From contig NC_058518.1 of the NCBI RefSeq assembly GCF_904849725.1, positions 503,551,225 to 503,615,224 of the forward strand: a stretch of 64,000 bases of DNA. The letters are read 5' to 3'. Under the pieces are notes generated by a model that saw nothing but the letters and a program-made list of their open reading frames with translations, made no database searches and had not been told where the DNA came from. This DNA is from Hordeum vulgare subsp. vulgare (lineage: Eukaryota; Streptophyta; Magnoliopsida; Poales; Poaceae). Positions 34,863-46,051 of this stretch are shown here, one piece after another; position 1 is the first letter of the stretch; every line of letters starts with the position of its first letter. A program made the translations under genes and the position numbers.

Positions 34863-35783
34863 ACTCGGAGGTGTTCCCTGCAAAATCATACACAAGTCCA
34901 ATAATGACATATAGCATTCTTTGTTGACAAAGTGATAATGACATAAAAATAATTAAATTTTCCAATACATTTCTATATTGAAAAAAATAAGCACCAAAAA
35001 TTTCTATACCTAAATCTACTATACTACAAATTTCTATACTAAAAAAATTTGTACCTAAAGATGCCAATACATTTCTATATACCTAAATAGGCTATTGTAT
35101 TAAAAGCAGAGGGAGGAGGGAGGGAGTGAAGTGGAGGGAGGAGCTACCTCGGGGCTAGGCAGCGGCAGCTAGCGATAGGCAGCGGGCGCGAGACAAGAAG
35201 GGCGGCCGTGTGGAGGAGGGCGGCGGGCGCGGGACCGAATGGGGAGGGCAGCCGCGTGAGGGAGGGCCGACTAGGGTGGGTGATGACTCGCGTGGGGGAG
35301 AGATGGAGTGGAGAGGGACAGAGAGAGAGAAGGGGGAGAGTGAGGAGAAGAAGGGGTCCAATGCGGGGAAGAGTGAATAAGGTAGGATTTAGCAGCAACG
35401 TGGGTCGATCTAGGGTCCGTGCTACTGCTAGTTACATTAGCTACAACGCCGACCCATAACAAGCGTTGTTGCTGCTAACATGGGCCCACCAACTTAGACG
35501 TAGAAGAATAGAGGTAGCACGTTTTCCGCATCACGCGCTACAACTGTGGTATTAGTTGTAGCGCGGGGTATGGGACAAGCGTTGTTAGTATTTCCTGACA
35601 TGGGGGCATAGTGTGGCCCACTTAGTAGTAGCACTGCCTAGTTCACCCGAGCTACTGCGATGGCAACTAACCATAGCGCTGGTTAAGCCCGTGCTACTAG
35701 TACTTAAAAGTAGCGCCTGGTACCTAACAGACACTACTGATATATAATATTCCACCTATAAGCTACTTTACTTTATAATAGTG

Positions 35784-37165
35784 CAAAAGAATCTTGATCA
35801 GAAGTAATCTAATCTATGTAAAGCTCCTTTCGACAACTGAAAGAAGGAAATCATATATAGCACCATATTACTTAGTAATGAATTTATGAGGACCAATCTT
35901 CCATCGAGAGACAATAGTTTACCTTTCCAACTGCTAAGTCTCTTTTATAGCCTCTCCTCGACGTGTTTCCATTAGCATTTGTGAGTCTCCGATAATGTAT
36001 TGATATCCCCAAATATGTGATCGGAAACAGACCCAACCCGCACCCGAACAGGTCGGTGTACATGTGAGCTTCGTCTTCAGCCTCGCCAAAGCAAAAAAAA
36101 ACATTTTTATGAAAATTAATCTTAAGACCTGAGAGCTGCTCGAATGCTGATAAAATTAATTTCAGATTTCTGGCTTTCTCAAGGTAGTGATCCATGAAGA
36201 GAATCGTATTATCTGCGTATACTCAAGTATAGAGAGACCACCATCAACTAGATTATTTAGTACCCCATCAATTTCTCCATCAGCCTTGGCACGCTCAATC
36301 ATGACTACAAGCATATCCACCACTATATTGAATAGCATGGGCAATATCGAATCAGCTTGTCGCAATCCCTTCTTCATTTGAAAAAACTATCCAACATCAT
36401 CATTTACCTTAGTGGCAACACTGCCTCCTGAAACAAAGCTATGGATCATAGCACGTCACTCTACAGAAAATTCTTTCATTCTGAGATAGTCTGTTGAAGA
36501 AATGGTCATTTGATTTTAACATGGGCTTTTTTAAAGTCTATTTTAAGTACCACCTCATCCAACTTTTTCTGATGTAATTCATGGACTGTTTCATGAAGGA
36601 TAACAACTCCATCTAAAATGTGTCTACCTTGCATAAAAGCAGTCTGTGAAGGACGAAGAACATGTTCAATAACTGAATTAAGCCTAATAGTCGCAACCTT
36701 CGTGAATGTCTTAAAACTAACACTAAGGTGGAAAATAGGTGTATATTGTTGTATCCTTTTAGCCCCGTTAACGTTAGGTAATAAAATAATCTCATCAAAG
36801 TTTAAGTGAAACAAATCTAGGTGGCCAGCATGTAACTCGCTAAACAAGAGGATGAGATCCGGTTTGATGACTTTCGAGAAGTTGTGAGAGAACTCTACGG
36901 GAAAACCATCTGGACCCGGGGCTTTGTTGTGCTTCATTAGGAAAACCGTCTTTCTAACTTCCTCCTCGGAGTATGATGCTGTTAGAAGATTGTTTTCTTT
37001 AGAGACCTGGAGAATGTCATCTGTTCAGGATTCATCCATCGAGAAGTTTACTTCCTTTGGGGCTCCGAACAAAGGATATGCCATCACATCACAATTGTAA
37101 TTGGCCAATGGCCTCGATGGCCATGCTGACATGGGGTGCCGCCCACCCCAGGCCACCTCCATCTG
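35784..37165 (-). pseudogene. LINE retrotransposon, reverse-transcriptase part (decayed)
   Basis: The minus strand encodes the LINE reverse transcriptase upstream of the CACTA insertion: NKAPGPDGFPVEF (about 36930), AFMQGRHILDGVVILHE (about 36640), MKKGLRQADSILPMLFNIV (about 36377) and SAFEQLSGLKINFHKN (about 36150). The catalytic YADD box reads YADN at 36219-36208, and an extra TA just before it shifts the frame. A stop interrupts YF*SRFF at 35806. The 5' end is truncated near 37.1-37.17 kb. With 17766-19529 it forms one LINE inserted in unit A. Confidence 0.85.
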
Positions 37166-37244
37166 GCAGGCAAAGCTAACTAGGACCAAAATATATATGC
37201 ACTTACACGCAAAAATGAGTTAGTTTCACATCCAAGCAACGAAC

Positions 37245-37888
37245 TATTTCCTCTATCTGCGTGTGTCGTGCCCTTCCTTGGAGGCGCCGCCTGAGCCGTT
37301 CTGGTGTTCGGTTAAAGGAACTATGGACGGAGGGGATGAGACCAATGACAACAGGTGGTGTTAGCGAAGGTCGAGCGACGAGTGGCGTGACATCTGGCAC
37401 GTCGACAACGGAAGGTCTCGGTGGCATGAAGCATCGGGGTCTCGACGGTGGGCATGCGATGATGGACAAGCGCAAGATGATAGCGTTGTCTGTCGTCTAC
37501 GGCATCTAGGCCTGGCAAGGTCGATGTGTTAGTACAACTCTGAAGATGGATCGGTGGAAGACGATGATAGCGGGTTGCATGTAGGAAGTAGCCAAGCTAA
37601 CGCAGGCCTGACTTGATCTTTTCCTAACTCACTCCAGGATCCAACCGACTCAACACACATATAGCTAACTAACTTGGCCGGCACCCTCGCCAACGACCAT
37701 GGACGCAGACCCGGACACGGCCAAGCACGATAGGACTCAACCTAGACGCGCCCACACGCCCACTCCATGGAGCAAACATGGCGCGACGACACCGGTCACC
37801 ACTGCACGGCATGGCTTATTTACGCCAACAACCGCAGGCATCGTCCGATGCAAAGGCCGGGGATCTTCCTTCTTTTTAAAAAAAAAAC
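37245..37888 (+). mobile_element. Possible 5'-truncated LINE tail with poly(A)
   Basis: Unit B lacks this segment at the matching place. It ends GATGCAAAGGCCGGGG, a pyrimidine stretch and ten A residues at 37879-37888, which resembles grass LINE 3' ends. No clear target duplication was found. Its open frame at 37261-37509 looks random. Confidence 0.4.
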
Positions 37889-38149
37889 TTTGCATCGAAC
37901 TGAATAACATATATATTCGAATTCAGATATAACGAATGCGAGATTTCATATTTACGTACGGCTATAAAATATCTAGGCTATATGATGTGTATAATAAGCA
38001 TTCCCGTATAATAATGTTGGATATATACAACTCCAGACGTTGAGTTCTACAGATATAATATCTAGACAAGATGATGCGTATAATGCTGGATAGACTACGC
38101 CATGCGTTGGGAATTCCTGCGAGAAGTAAGCTTGTTTTCCTCTGCTTGG

Positions 38150-38202
38150 CCACCTTTTAACCCACAGAGAGAGACATGACACACCCCCACGGCCTATAAA
38201 TA
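38150..38202 (+). promoter_or_regulatory. RL copy 1 core promoter: conserved box and TATA
   Basis: A 29-base stretch (38150-38178, CCACCTTTTAACC through GAGAGAGACATG) is identical at 51016-51044 before RL copy 2. A TATAAATA box follows at 38195-38202, about 100 bases before the RL start codon. Perfect conservation in otherwise diverged promoters points to function. Confidence 0.75.
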
Positions 38203-38298
38203 GCAGGCCCCGTAGCAAAGAAAGACACCAGACCAAACCTCCAGAGCTCTCTCAAACCATTAGAATCTCACCAGGGAAAGCTTTACCTCGTCTAAAGG

Positions 38299-38565
38299 AT
38301 GTCTTCAGGGTCATCGTCGCGGAGCACCTCGCCGAGCTCAGACTCGGGGTGGAGCAAGAAGGAGAACAAGATGTTTGAGGAGGCGCTGGCCTACTACGGC
38401 GAGGGCGCCCCCAACCTCTGGGAGAAGGTGGCCAGCGCCATGGGGGGCACCAAGTCCGCCGAGGAGGTGCGCCGCCACTTCCAGATCCTCATCGACGACG
38501 TCAACAACATCGAGTATGGCCGCATCCCCTTCCCCAAGTACAAGACCCAGGGCTTCTGGACCTAA
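38299..38565 (+). CDS. RL: RADIALIS-like single-repeat SANT/MYB protein, copy 1
   Basis: The 88-residue protein has a Ser-rich start (MSSGSSSRSTSPSS), then one SANT/MYB repeat from WSKKENKMFEEAL through HFQILIDDVNNIE, and ends GRIPFPKY...GFWT. This is the full length usual for RADIALIS/RSM-type proteins. In snapdragon, RADIALIS works in floral asymmetry by competing for MYB partners; grass members are small nuclear proteins of largely unknown role. The stop is followed three bases later by a donor site. A 3'-UTR intron (38569-38826) ends at TATTCAG, and the second exon begins GATGAAGC. It differs from copy 2 at 7 of 88 residues. About 23 kb of inserted transposons separate it from SPB1. Confidence 0.95.
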   Translation: MSSGSSSRSTSPSSDSGWSKKENKMFEEALAYYGEGAPNLWEKVASAMGGTKSAEEVRRHFQILIDDVNNIEYGRIPFPKYKTQGFWT

Positions 38566-38568
38566 AAG

Positions 38569-38826
38569 GTATGTATATTCCTCAACCTAGCACAGATAGG
38601 ATGGTCTACTCCTAATATGACAAGTTTTCAGTTGAGCATAAGCACACCAGTTAGTGCTGTATTTGTACACTATTTTCACACACATTAACCCAATCTCATG
38701 CCTACAAAGAACAAAGCAAAAGAAAGAAAGAATAATCATCCACACTATTTGAGTACCTGTACTTCTGTTCAAACTTCAGAGTTCAGATAAGCTTACAGTG
38801 CAACTGTTTTTCTCATGTGTATTCAG
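38569..38826 (+). other. 3'-UTR intron of RL copy 1
   Basis: Donor GTATGTAT follows the stop by 3 bases, and acceptor TGTGTATTCAG precedes GATGAAGCAG. Copy 2 has the same intron position (51468-52137), which supports it. The copy 1 intron is 258 bases against 670 in copy 2. Confidence 0.7.
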
Positions 38827-39141
38827 GATGAAGCAGTGTAAGCTCTGGTGGACAGTGAACACAGTTGTACAAATTAGATCTCTTAGGAAGCAAGCAATCC
38901 AGCATTGGTTAGAATAACAGGAGGAAATGGAATATTGTCTATTGTATGTACAAAGTAGTATTATTAGGTTATGTACAAGGTTAAGTCTGTCGCTATGTTG
39001 TTGTAGATTCTCGTCTACATTCATGAAGTACAAGTTGTCTGTTAGATTATATTGGCATATCTCTATATTTTGTAGAACAAGATTTGTAATTCATCTCCTA
39101 ATAACTTATCCCTGGGAGGCTTCTTTTCCTCGATGTCCTCT

Positions 39142-39294
39142 ACATGTATATATACTGCTCCAGGAGCGCTCAATACTATACTCGCCCAGGAGACTCAGTA
39201 CCCCCCCCCCCCCCCACATGTATATATGCTGCTCCAGGAGCGTTCAATACTATTCTCGCCCAGGAGGCTCAAGTACCCCCCCCCCCCTCCCCCC
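39142..39294. repeat. 74-bp tandem duplication ending in poly-C
   Basis: Two units starting ACATGTATATAT (39142 and 39216) share CTGCTCCAGGAGCG, CAATACTAT and CTCGCCCAGGAG. Each ends in a run of more than ten C residues. The duplicate is absent from unit B. Confidence 0.8.
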
Positions 39295-39478
39295 AAGCTG
39301 TAGTGTCTTTTTGTTTTTCATTTTTTACCTGATTTTCGGAATTAACTGAACATGTGAGGTTTTTGGCTCTGGTTTTATTTATAAACTAAACCATCTCTCT
39401 TCCGCTTAATGAAATGTACAACCCCCCTGCCCTCGCGGCTCGCGATGAGGTTCTTCTTCAAAAAAAAAAAAAAAAAAG
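39295..39478 (+). mobile_element. Short retrotransposed tail with poly(A)
   Basis: Relative to unit B, unit A has extra sequence ending GAGGTTCTTCTTC followed by 18 A residues (39460-39477). It precedes conserved ACACCTCGT. It looks like a 5'-truncated LINE or similar poly(A) insertion. Confidence 0.45.
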
Positions 39479-39649
39479 TTACACCTCGTGGAGTCGTTTA
39501 ATGAGTGGAGCAGCCGGGGCATGTCGCCTGCTGAAATTTTTGGCCCAATGAATTTCTTTGCTGCTGAAATTTTTAGCTGTCTTCCTTAGCCAACAAGTCA
39601 CTGAGTCAGGTAGCTAGTTGTTGCGGCGCGCAGGACCTCAGCATGCAAA

Positions 39650-39897
39650 ATGACTGACTCCTTCTCAAGATGCTCCATCAGCTGCATTCTGCTTCGCCGT
39701 CGTGTTGGGCAACTTGGCTGTGGGCTGAGCTCGACGGCCGCGCAAGCTGCGCGTGAGGATCAACGACATGTCACACTCTGCTCTCCCACGACGCGTACTC
39801 TTCTCACTCGGTATACGCCCTCTATCGCCCGGGTGGGGAGACATCGGCAACACCCAGTTTCTCTGGAGCTCCGTGGATCCCTCTCGGGTGAAGTTCT
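39650..39897 (+). pseudogene. LINE C-terminal relic of unit A, first part
   Basis: Aligns with unit B at 52700-52800 and then, after a deletion of a few hundred bases, with 62283-62452. It encodes fragments of the LINE C-terminal region. It is interrupted at GTTCT (39893-39897) by a Copia element and resumes at 46052. Confidence 0.75.
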
Positions 39898-40852
39898 TGC
39901 TGAGTAAATAGGTAATTTTTTTGACTAATTTAATCCATAAATAGATGACTAGCATGACATTGACAGAATTAAACACATACTGATATTGATCTAAACAGAC
40001 ACGTACTACCCAAACAGTAGACAAATCTACACATGATGCTAGTACTGCTAAGACGGAAGTAATCAGGAGAGGGATAAGCACGTTATACCCTCCAGTAGGC
40101 CATGCAGAAGCCCCCGCGACGGTGGTGGCAGCAGCGGCGTCCTCGGCGGCCTTCTTGTCGGCCTCGGCCTTCTCGGCGGCAGCACGGTCGGCGTCGGTGG
40201 ACATGGTGATGACGGAGACGACGCGGACGAAGAGGAAGTAGATGGACGGAGGTGAGCAGTCGCGTGATCGCTTCCCAAAAACCTAATCGCCCTTCTTCCC
40301 CGTACAGGAACCGGAGAGGCGGGATTTCGGAGGCCTGCTCTCCCGTCGACCGTGTACGTAGTGGACGAGATGGAGTCGCCGGCGGTAGCAGCAGCAATGG
40401 AACGAGCGCGTGAGGCAGATGTGATCTGATTCTCGTGACGGCTAGGGTAGGCGTTAGCCTGCTTATATAGGCGGCTGGGCGGAGAGACGTGAGCCGAACC
40501 CACGTCCGAGTCGGTAACAACCCACGATCCGACGTCTCGGATCGTGCCGTGTCCGTTACGTATTCTCTCTTCCTGACCGACAAAAATAAGCGCGTAGGTA
40601 TGATTTCGGCTCATTCCCGCGGCGCGTTGTGACGAAGCGGGCGGCGGCGGAGGAGTGCGCGAGGTCTCCTTCTCTTCTCACTCTCTAATAGAATGTAGAA
40701 GAGAGACCCTTATAAAGGTGTCCAACTTCTTCTCCACTAGCGGGGTGCGACTAAATTTCCAACCACCACCTTGTCATGCCACCACCTACATGGGCCCTTG
40801 GAGATTTTCTGAAATTCTCTTATGGGCCTAAGGCCCACTACTAATTTCAACA
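39898..40852 (-). repeat. Copia 3' LTR (unit A element)
   Basis: Matches 45386-46046 apart from an internal block of roughly 290 bp and small indels. It carries the same ATG-led frame (start 40204) as the 5' LTR. Confidence 0.93.
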
Positions 40853-41395
40853 ATCCCCCACCAGATCTCAAGGGCACACCGTGTTCCCTCGTTCCAATCA
40901 CTGTTTTAATATACCAGCATTTCAATGAAGACCTGTTAAGGTTGAGCTTCACCTAGAGCAAGTAGCTACACCCCTTTACAACTGAACAATGGACTATGCC
41001 TTGAATTGTTAGTTTGGCGTAAAGAAGCTTCACCACAAGTCTTACTAGTACTAGGCTACCGAAGACTGACCCCTCGGGTGGAGCATATAGGTCATACTCC
41101 TGGCCTATTCATGAGTTTACTAGAGAGCACCCTAATCTCATAGACTGTGACCAGCAGTCAGACTCATATAGGTGTGTTCCTCCAAAGATCGCTCTGTAGG
41201 ACAGCATCTTGCTTACACATAAGCTTTAGAACACATTAAGACACTAGTCATCCTACCATACAGTATCCGAGAGTATTGCATCTCCAACGGAGTGGGTTAG
41301 TAAAGTTACTTTCCTCAGTTCACCACTGGCTTGTTTTTCCAGGTCCTACTTTACGGGATCTCCGATCATATAGGTTGGGTTACTGCCATGGCAAC

Positions 41396-44300
41396 TCATG
41401 TGGGTCTCATACCCATCTCCCTCGATGCACTATCTATCACAACACGTGACAACCCTTTAGTAAAGGGATCTGCCAGATTCTTAGCCGTTTGGATGTAAGC
41501 CAACGCTATCACTCCTGAGTTTCTCAAATGTCTCACAGACTTCAGTCTCATTCTTATATGTTTGTTGGACTTCATAGTATCCTTTGAACTCTTCACTTTA
41601 ACAATAACTGTTTGATTATCGCAGTTCATAAGGATAGCCGGAACCGGCTTCTCAACCATAGGTAAGTCCATCAAGAGATCTCGAATAAATTCTGCTTCGA
41701 CACCAGATGTGTCTAATGCTGTTAATTCTGCTTCCATTGTTGATCTCGTTAAGATCGTTTGCTTGCAAGACTTCCAGGAAACAACACCACCCCCAAGAGT
41801 AAATATATACCCAGTAGTGGCCTTCATCTCATCAGAGATCCAATTCGCATCACTATACCCTTCAAGTACCGATCGGTATCCCATATAGTGAAGTCTGTGT
41901 TTGACAATACCTTTCAAGTAGCGGATAATTCTTTCAACAGCACGCCAATGAACATCGCCCGGGTTTGCAACAAACCGGCTAAGTTTGCTCACAGCAAACG
42001 CGATGTCAGGCCTCGTTGCGCTAGCTAGGTATATAAGCGAACCGATAATTTGAGAGAATCTCAATTGATCTATAGTTGTGCCTTTAAACTTTCGAATAAG
42101 CACATTAGGATCATATGGTGTTTGAGAAATTTTGCAGTCTGAATATCCAAAGCGACTCAAAATCTTCTCAACATAGTGGGATTGCAGAAGTGTAATCCCA
42201 CCCTCATCATCTCTCAAAAGCTTGATGTTCAAGATAACATCAACCACCCCAAGGTCCTTTATCTCAAAGTTTTGAGACAGAAAAGACTTAACCTCCTCAA
42301 TTACTTTGAGGTTGGTTCCAAATATTAGTATGTCATCAACATACAAGCACAATATAACTCCTTCGCCCCCACCATGGCGATAGTATACACATTTGTCAGC
42401 TTCATTAACAACGAAGCCAACAGATGTCAGAGTTGTATTAAACTTCTCATGCCATTGCTTAGGTGCTTGTCTCAGACCATATAAAGATTTCAGCAACTTA
42501 CACACCTTTCCTTCCTCACCTTCTATCACAAAGCCATCTGGCTGTTGCATATAGATTTCCTCATTTAGCTCTCCATTCAGGAAAGCCGTCTTAACGTCCA
42601 TTTGATGAAAGAGAAGACCATGAGAGACCCCAATGAGAGTAGTACTCGAATGGTGGTCAGTCTAGCCACAGGTGAATAAGTATCGAAGAAATCTTCTTCT
42701 TCTTTCTGGGCATAGCCCTTGGCCACAAGCCTAGCCTTGTACTTTTCAATCGTACCATCGGGCCTAAGCTTCTTTTTGAACACCCACTTGCATCCCAATG
42801 GTTTGCAACCATATGGACGATCAGTAATTTCCCATGTCCCATTAGCCATGATGGAATTCATCTCGCTACGGACCGCAACTTTCCAGTAATCAGCATCTGG
42901 AGAAGCATACACTTCTGAAATGGAAGTGGGATTATCATCCACGAGGTATACGAAGAAATCATCACCAAAGGTCTTTGCAGTCCTTTGTCTCTTGCCCCTA
43001 CCAAGGGTTTCCTCGTCATCCTCCTCAGGATTATCATCATGTGTTTGTTCATAATATTTCATAGGAATGGTAGGCTCGGGAGTTATCTCAAATTCCTGTC
43101 TAGAAGTGCTTTGCATATCTCTCATGGGAAATATATCCTCAAAGAATGTAGCATCCCTCGACTCCATTATTGTACCGACCTTCACGTCAGGTATCTCAGA
43201 TTTCACTACTAGAAATCTATAGCCTACGCTATTCTTAGCGTATCCCAAATTAACGCAGTCCACAGTCTTTGGTCCAAGTTTACGCTTCTTGGGGATCGGT
43301 ACATTGACTTTCGTCAAGCAGCCCCAAGTACGTAAGTATGAGAGCGTCGTCCTTCTCTTCGACCACTCCTCGTAGGGAGTGACCTCATTATCTTTTGTAG
43401 GAACCTTATTCAGGACATGACACGCGGTCAATATAGCCTCCCCCACCATGCCTTGGATAAACCCGATGTATCTAACATGACGTTAACCAAATCAGTTAGA
43501 GTACGGTTTTCCCGCTCAGCAACCCCGTTTGACTGGGGTGAATAGGGAGGCGTCCTCTCATGAATAATGTCGTGTTTCGCACAAAATGAATCAAATTCGT
43601 TTGAGAAGTACTCTCCACCACGATCAGACCGGACTCATTTAATTTTCTTTTCAAGTTGATTCTCAACTTCTCCCTTATAGATTTTAAAGTAGTGTAGAGC
43701 CTCATCTATAGTATTTAACAGATACACATATATAGCAATATCTAGTGGAATCATCCATCAATGTCATGAAATATTTCTTTCCACCATTAGTCAACACACC
43801 ATTCATCTCACAAAGATCAGAATGTATGAGTTCTAATGGTGCCAAGTGTCTCTCCTCTGCAGCCTTGTGAGGCTTGCGAGGTTGCTTTGCTTGCACACAC
43901 GAATGGCACTTAGAACCTTTGGCTAAAGTGAAAGTCGGGATTAAATTCAGTTTTGCTAGCCGCGACATAACACCGAAACTTATGTGAGAAAGACGTGAAT
44001 GTCAAACTTCAGATTCATTAACACTCGAATGAATATTGTTCACGACTTTATTACAAAAATCTGCAAGGGAAAAGCGGAACAGACCTCCGCATTCATAACC
44101 TTTTCCAACAAAAAGTCCATATTTCGTAACAACTACTTTATTAGACTTAAAGACCAACTTAAACCCTTCTCTACACAGAAGGGAGCCACTAATGAGATTC
44201 TTCTTGATGGCGGGGACATGCTGCACGTTCTTCAGCTGCACGATCCTTCCCAAAGTAAACTTCAGATCGACCGTGTCAACACCAAGAACAGAAGCACTCG

Positions 44301-45664
44301 CTCCATTCCCCATCAATACAGACCTCGACCGGTGACCTGGTAAGAAGAGAACAATAAGATGTCAGCACACACATGAATATTTGCACCTGTGTCCACCCAC
44401 CAATCGGTAGATTGACAAACCGAAAATACAGTAAACAAATTATCGTACCCAGATGCACCACTTTCATTGTTGCTCACAATCATATTGGCAGACTTGGAGT
44501 CCTGTCCTGGCTTCTTGTACTTGTTTGGGCACTTGTTGGCCCGATGTTCCTCAGAATCACAATTGAAGCAGCCATCTCCCTTCTTGTTCTTCTTGAAGGG
44601 CTTCTTACCCTTCTTCTTGTTTGGGCACTTGTTGGCCCGATGTTCCTCAGAATCACAATTGAAGCAGCCATCTCCCTTCTTGTTCTTCTTGAAGGGCTTC
44701 TTCCCCTTAGGCTTGTGGGAATTGAAATTCCTCTGATGTACCATATTGGCAACAGAAGAACCTTCCACCGTTTTTCCATGCGAGTCCTTTGCTCTCGAGT
44801 TCTGTTCAACACTCAGATGACCAATGATGTCCTCCACTGAGAATTCACTCCTCTGATGTTTCAGAGTAGTAGCAAAGTTTCTCCAGGAATTAGGGAGCTT
44901 AGCGATTATACACACCGCGACAAACTTTCCCGGTAAATCGCACTTCAGAACCTCAAGTCCTTTAGCAATGCATATTATCTTATGAGCTTGTTCCAATACA
45001 GAACGGTTCTCGACCATTTTATAATCATGAAACTGCTCCATAACATACATCTCGCTCCCAGCATCGGTGGCCCCAAACTTAGATTCGAGCGCCTCCCACA
45101 AGTCCTTGGCGACACGCACATGTAAATATGTGTCGACCAGTTTATCACCGATCACGCTAAGCACTGCTCCGAGAAACACAAAGGTGGCATCTCTGAACGC
45201 CTTCTCCTGTTCAGGAGCAATCGTTCCCGTGGAAACACCGGTGACCCAGAACCGTTCATAGCCGTGAGCCATAAAGTGATCTTTGTCTGCCAACGCTTAA
45301 AGTACGTACCGGTAAACTTATCCGGTTTCAGTGCGGCAGCAAAGCCACTTGCCAAAAAATTCCTACACATATTAGGTTTTTGGATTGCTGAGTAAATAGG
45401 AAATTTTTCGAATAATTTAATCCATAAATAGATGACTAGCATGGCATTGACAGAATTAAGCACATACTGATATTGATCTAAACAAGCACGTACTACGCAA
45501 ACAGTAGACAAATCTACACATGATGCTAGTACTGCTAAGACGGAAGTAATCAGGAGAGGGATAAACGCGTTATACCCTCCAGTAGGCCATGCAGAAGCTC
45601 CCGCGCCGGTGGCGGCGGCAGCGGCGTCCTTCTTGTCGGCAGCACAGTCGGCGTCGGTGGACAT
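41396..45664 (-). pseudogene. Copia gag-pol polyprotein, frameshifted
   Basis: The first ATG (45664) lies inside the 5' LTR and the frame runs without a stop into gag (ALKPDKFTGTYFKRW). The 93 LTR-coded residues include a hydrophobic stretch, FIPLLITSVLAVLASCV, and a second one ending LVIYLWIKL. A frameshift near 45265 separates this from the gag body. The CCHC knuckle CFNCDSEEHRANKC is present twice through a 96-bp tandem duplication. Then come protease (WWVDTGANIHVCAD), integrase (CHSCVQAKQPRKPH), reverse transcriptase (MDVKTAFLNGEL, LYVDDILIFG) and RNase H. Breaks occur near 44313, 43990, 43700, 43450 and 42590. The protein is not functional as a whole. Confidence 0.88.
44517..44709 (-). 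repeat. 96-bp tandem duplication of the gag zinc knuckle
   Basis: Two in-frame units of 32 codons are offset by exactly 96 bases (GTTTGGGCAC at 44523 and 44619) and are identical over about 84 bases. Each encodes one CCHC knuckle. Near identity shows that the duplication is younger than most damage in the element. Confidence 0.9.
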
Positions 45665-46046
45665 GGTGATGACGGAGACGACGCGAACGTAGAGGAAGTA
45701 GACGGACAGAGGCGAGCAGTCGCGTGATCGCTCCCCAAAAACCTAATCGCCCCTACAGGAACCAGAGAGGCGGGGTTTCGGAGGCCTACTCTCCCGTCTA
45801 CCGTGTACGTAGACGCAGCAAGGTGGCGAGGCGGGCGGCGGAGGAGGAGTGCGCGAGGGCTCCTTCTCTTCTCACTCTCCAATAGCATGTAGAAGAGAGG
45901 CCCTTATAAAGGGGTCCAACTTCTTCTCCACTAGCGGGATGGGACTAAACTTCCCACCACCACCTTGTCATGCCACCACCTACATGAGCCCTTGAAGATT
46001 TTCTGAAATTCTCTTATGGGCCTAAGGCCCAGTAATAATTTCAACA
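45386..46046 (-). repeat. Copia 5' LTR (unit A element)
   Basis: A 661-bp LTR with TATA-like sequence near 45899-45910 and the gag start codon at 45664, about 235 bases downstream in the minus direction. Confidence 0.93.
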
Positions 46047-46051
46047 GTTCT

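Larger units (their letters stand above)
19530..35783 (-). mobile_element. Non-autonomous CACTA element inside the LINE
   Basis: The left end is CACTACTGGGAAAAC and the right end, on the minus strand, is CACTATTATAAAG. A 3-bp duplication CAA flanks it (19527-19529, 35784-35786). Removing the element and one CAA restores the LINE reading frame exactly (F-F-W-Q-R-D-S). Subterminal regions at 19540-19740 and 35440-35720 carry many GTAGCGC/GCGCTAC motifs, typical of CACTA ends. Without the nested BARE-1 and solo LTR the element is about 3.5 kb, with no transposase seen. The element may read in either direction. Confidence 0.85.
39898..46046 (-). mobile_element. Copia retrotransposon in unit A LINE relic
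   Basis: Minus-strand orientation. The 3' LTR is 39898-40852 (955 bp) and the 5' LTR 45386-46046 (661 bp), each TGTTGAAATTA...CTCAGCA on the minus strand. The flanks are a perfect GTTCT duplication (39893-39897, 46047-46051). The intact site survives at 62448-62452. The purine tract GGTGGGGGAT abuts the 3' LTR. The LTRs differ by an internal block of roughly 290 bp (about 40365-40645), present only in the 3' LTR. A TATA-like CCTTTATAAGG is seen in both. No match to the usual Met-tRNA primer site is seen next to the 5' LTR. Confidence 0.95.

Noticed and set aside
35144..35462. Open frames with Arg/Gly-rich or Ser/Pro-rich products
   Set aside because: They lie in a purine-rich subterminal region of the CACTA element and are mirrored on both strands.
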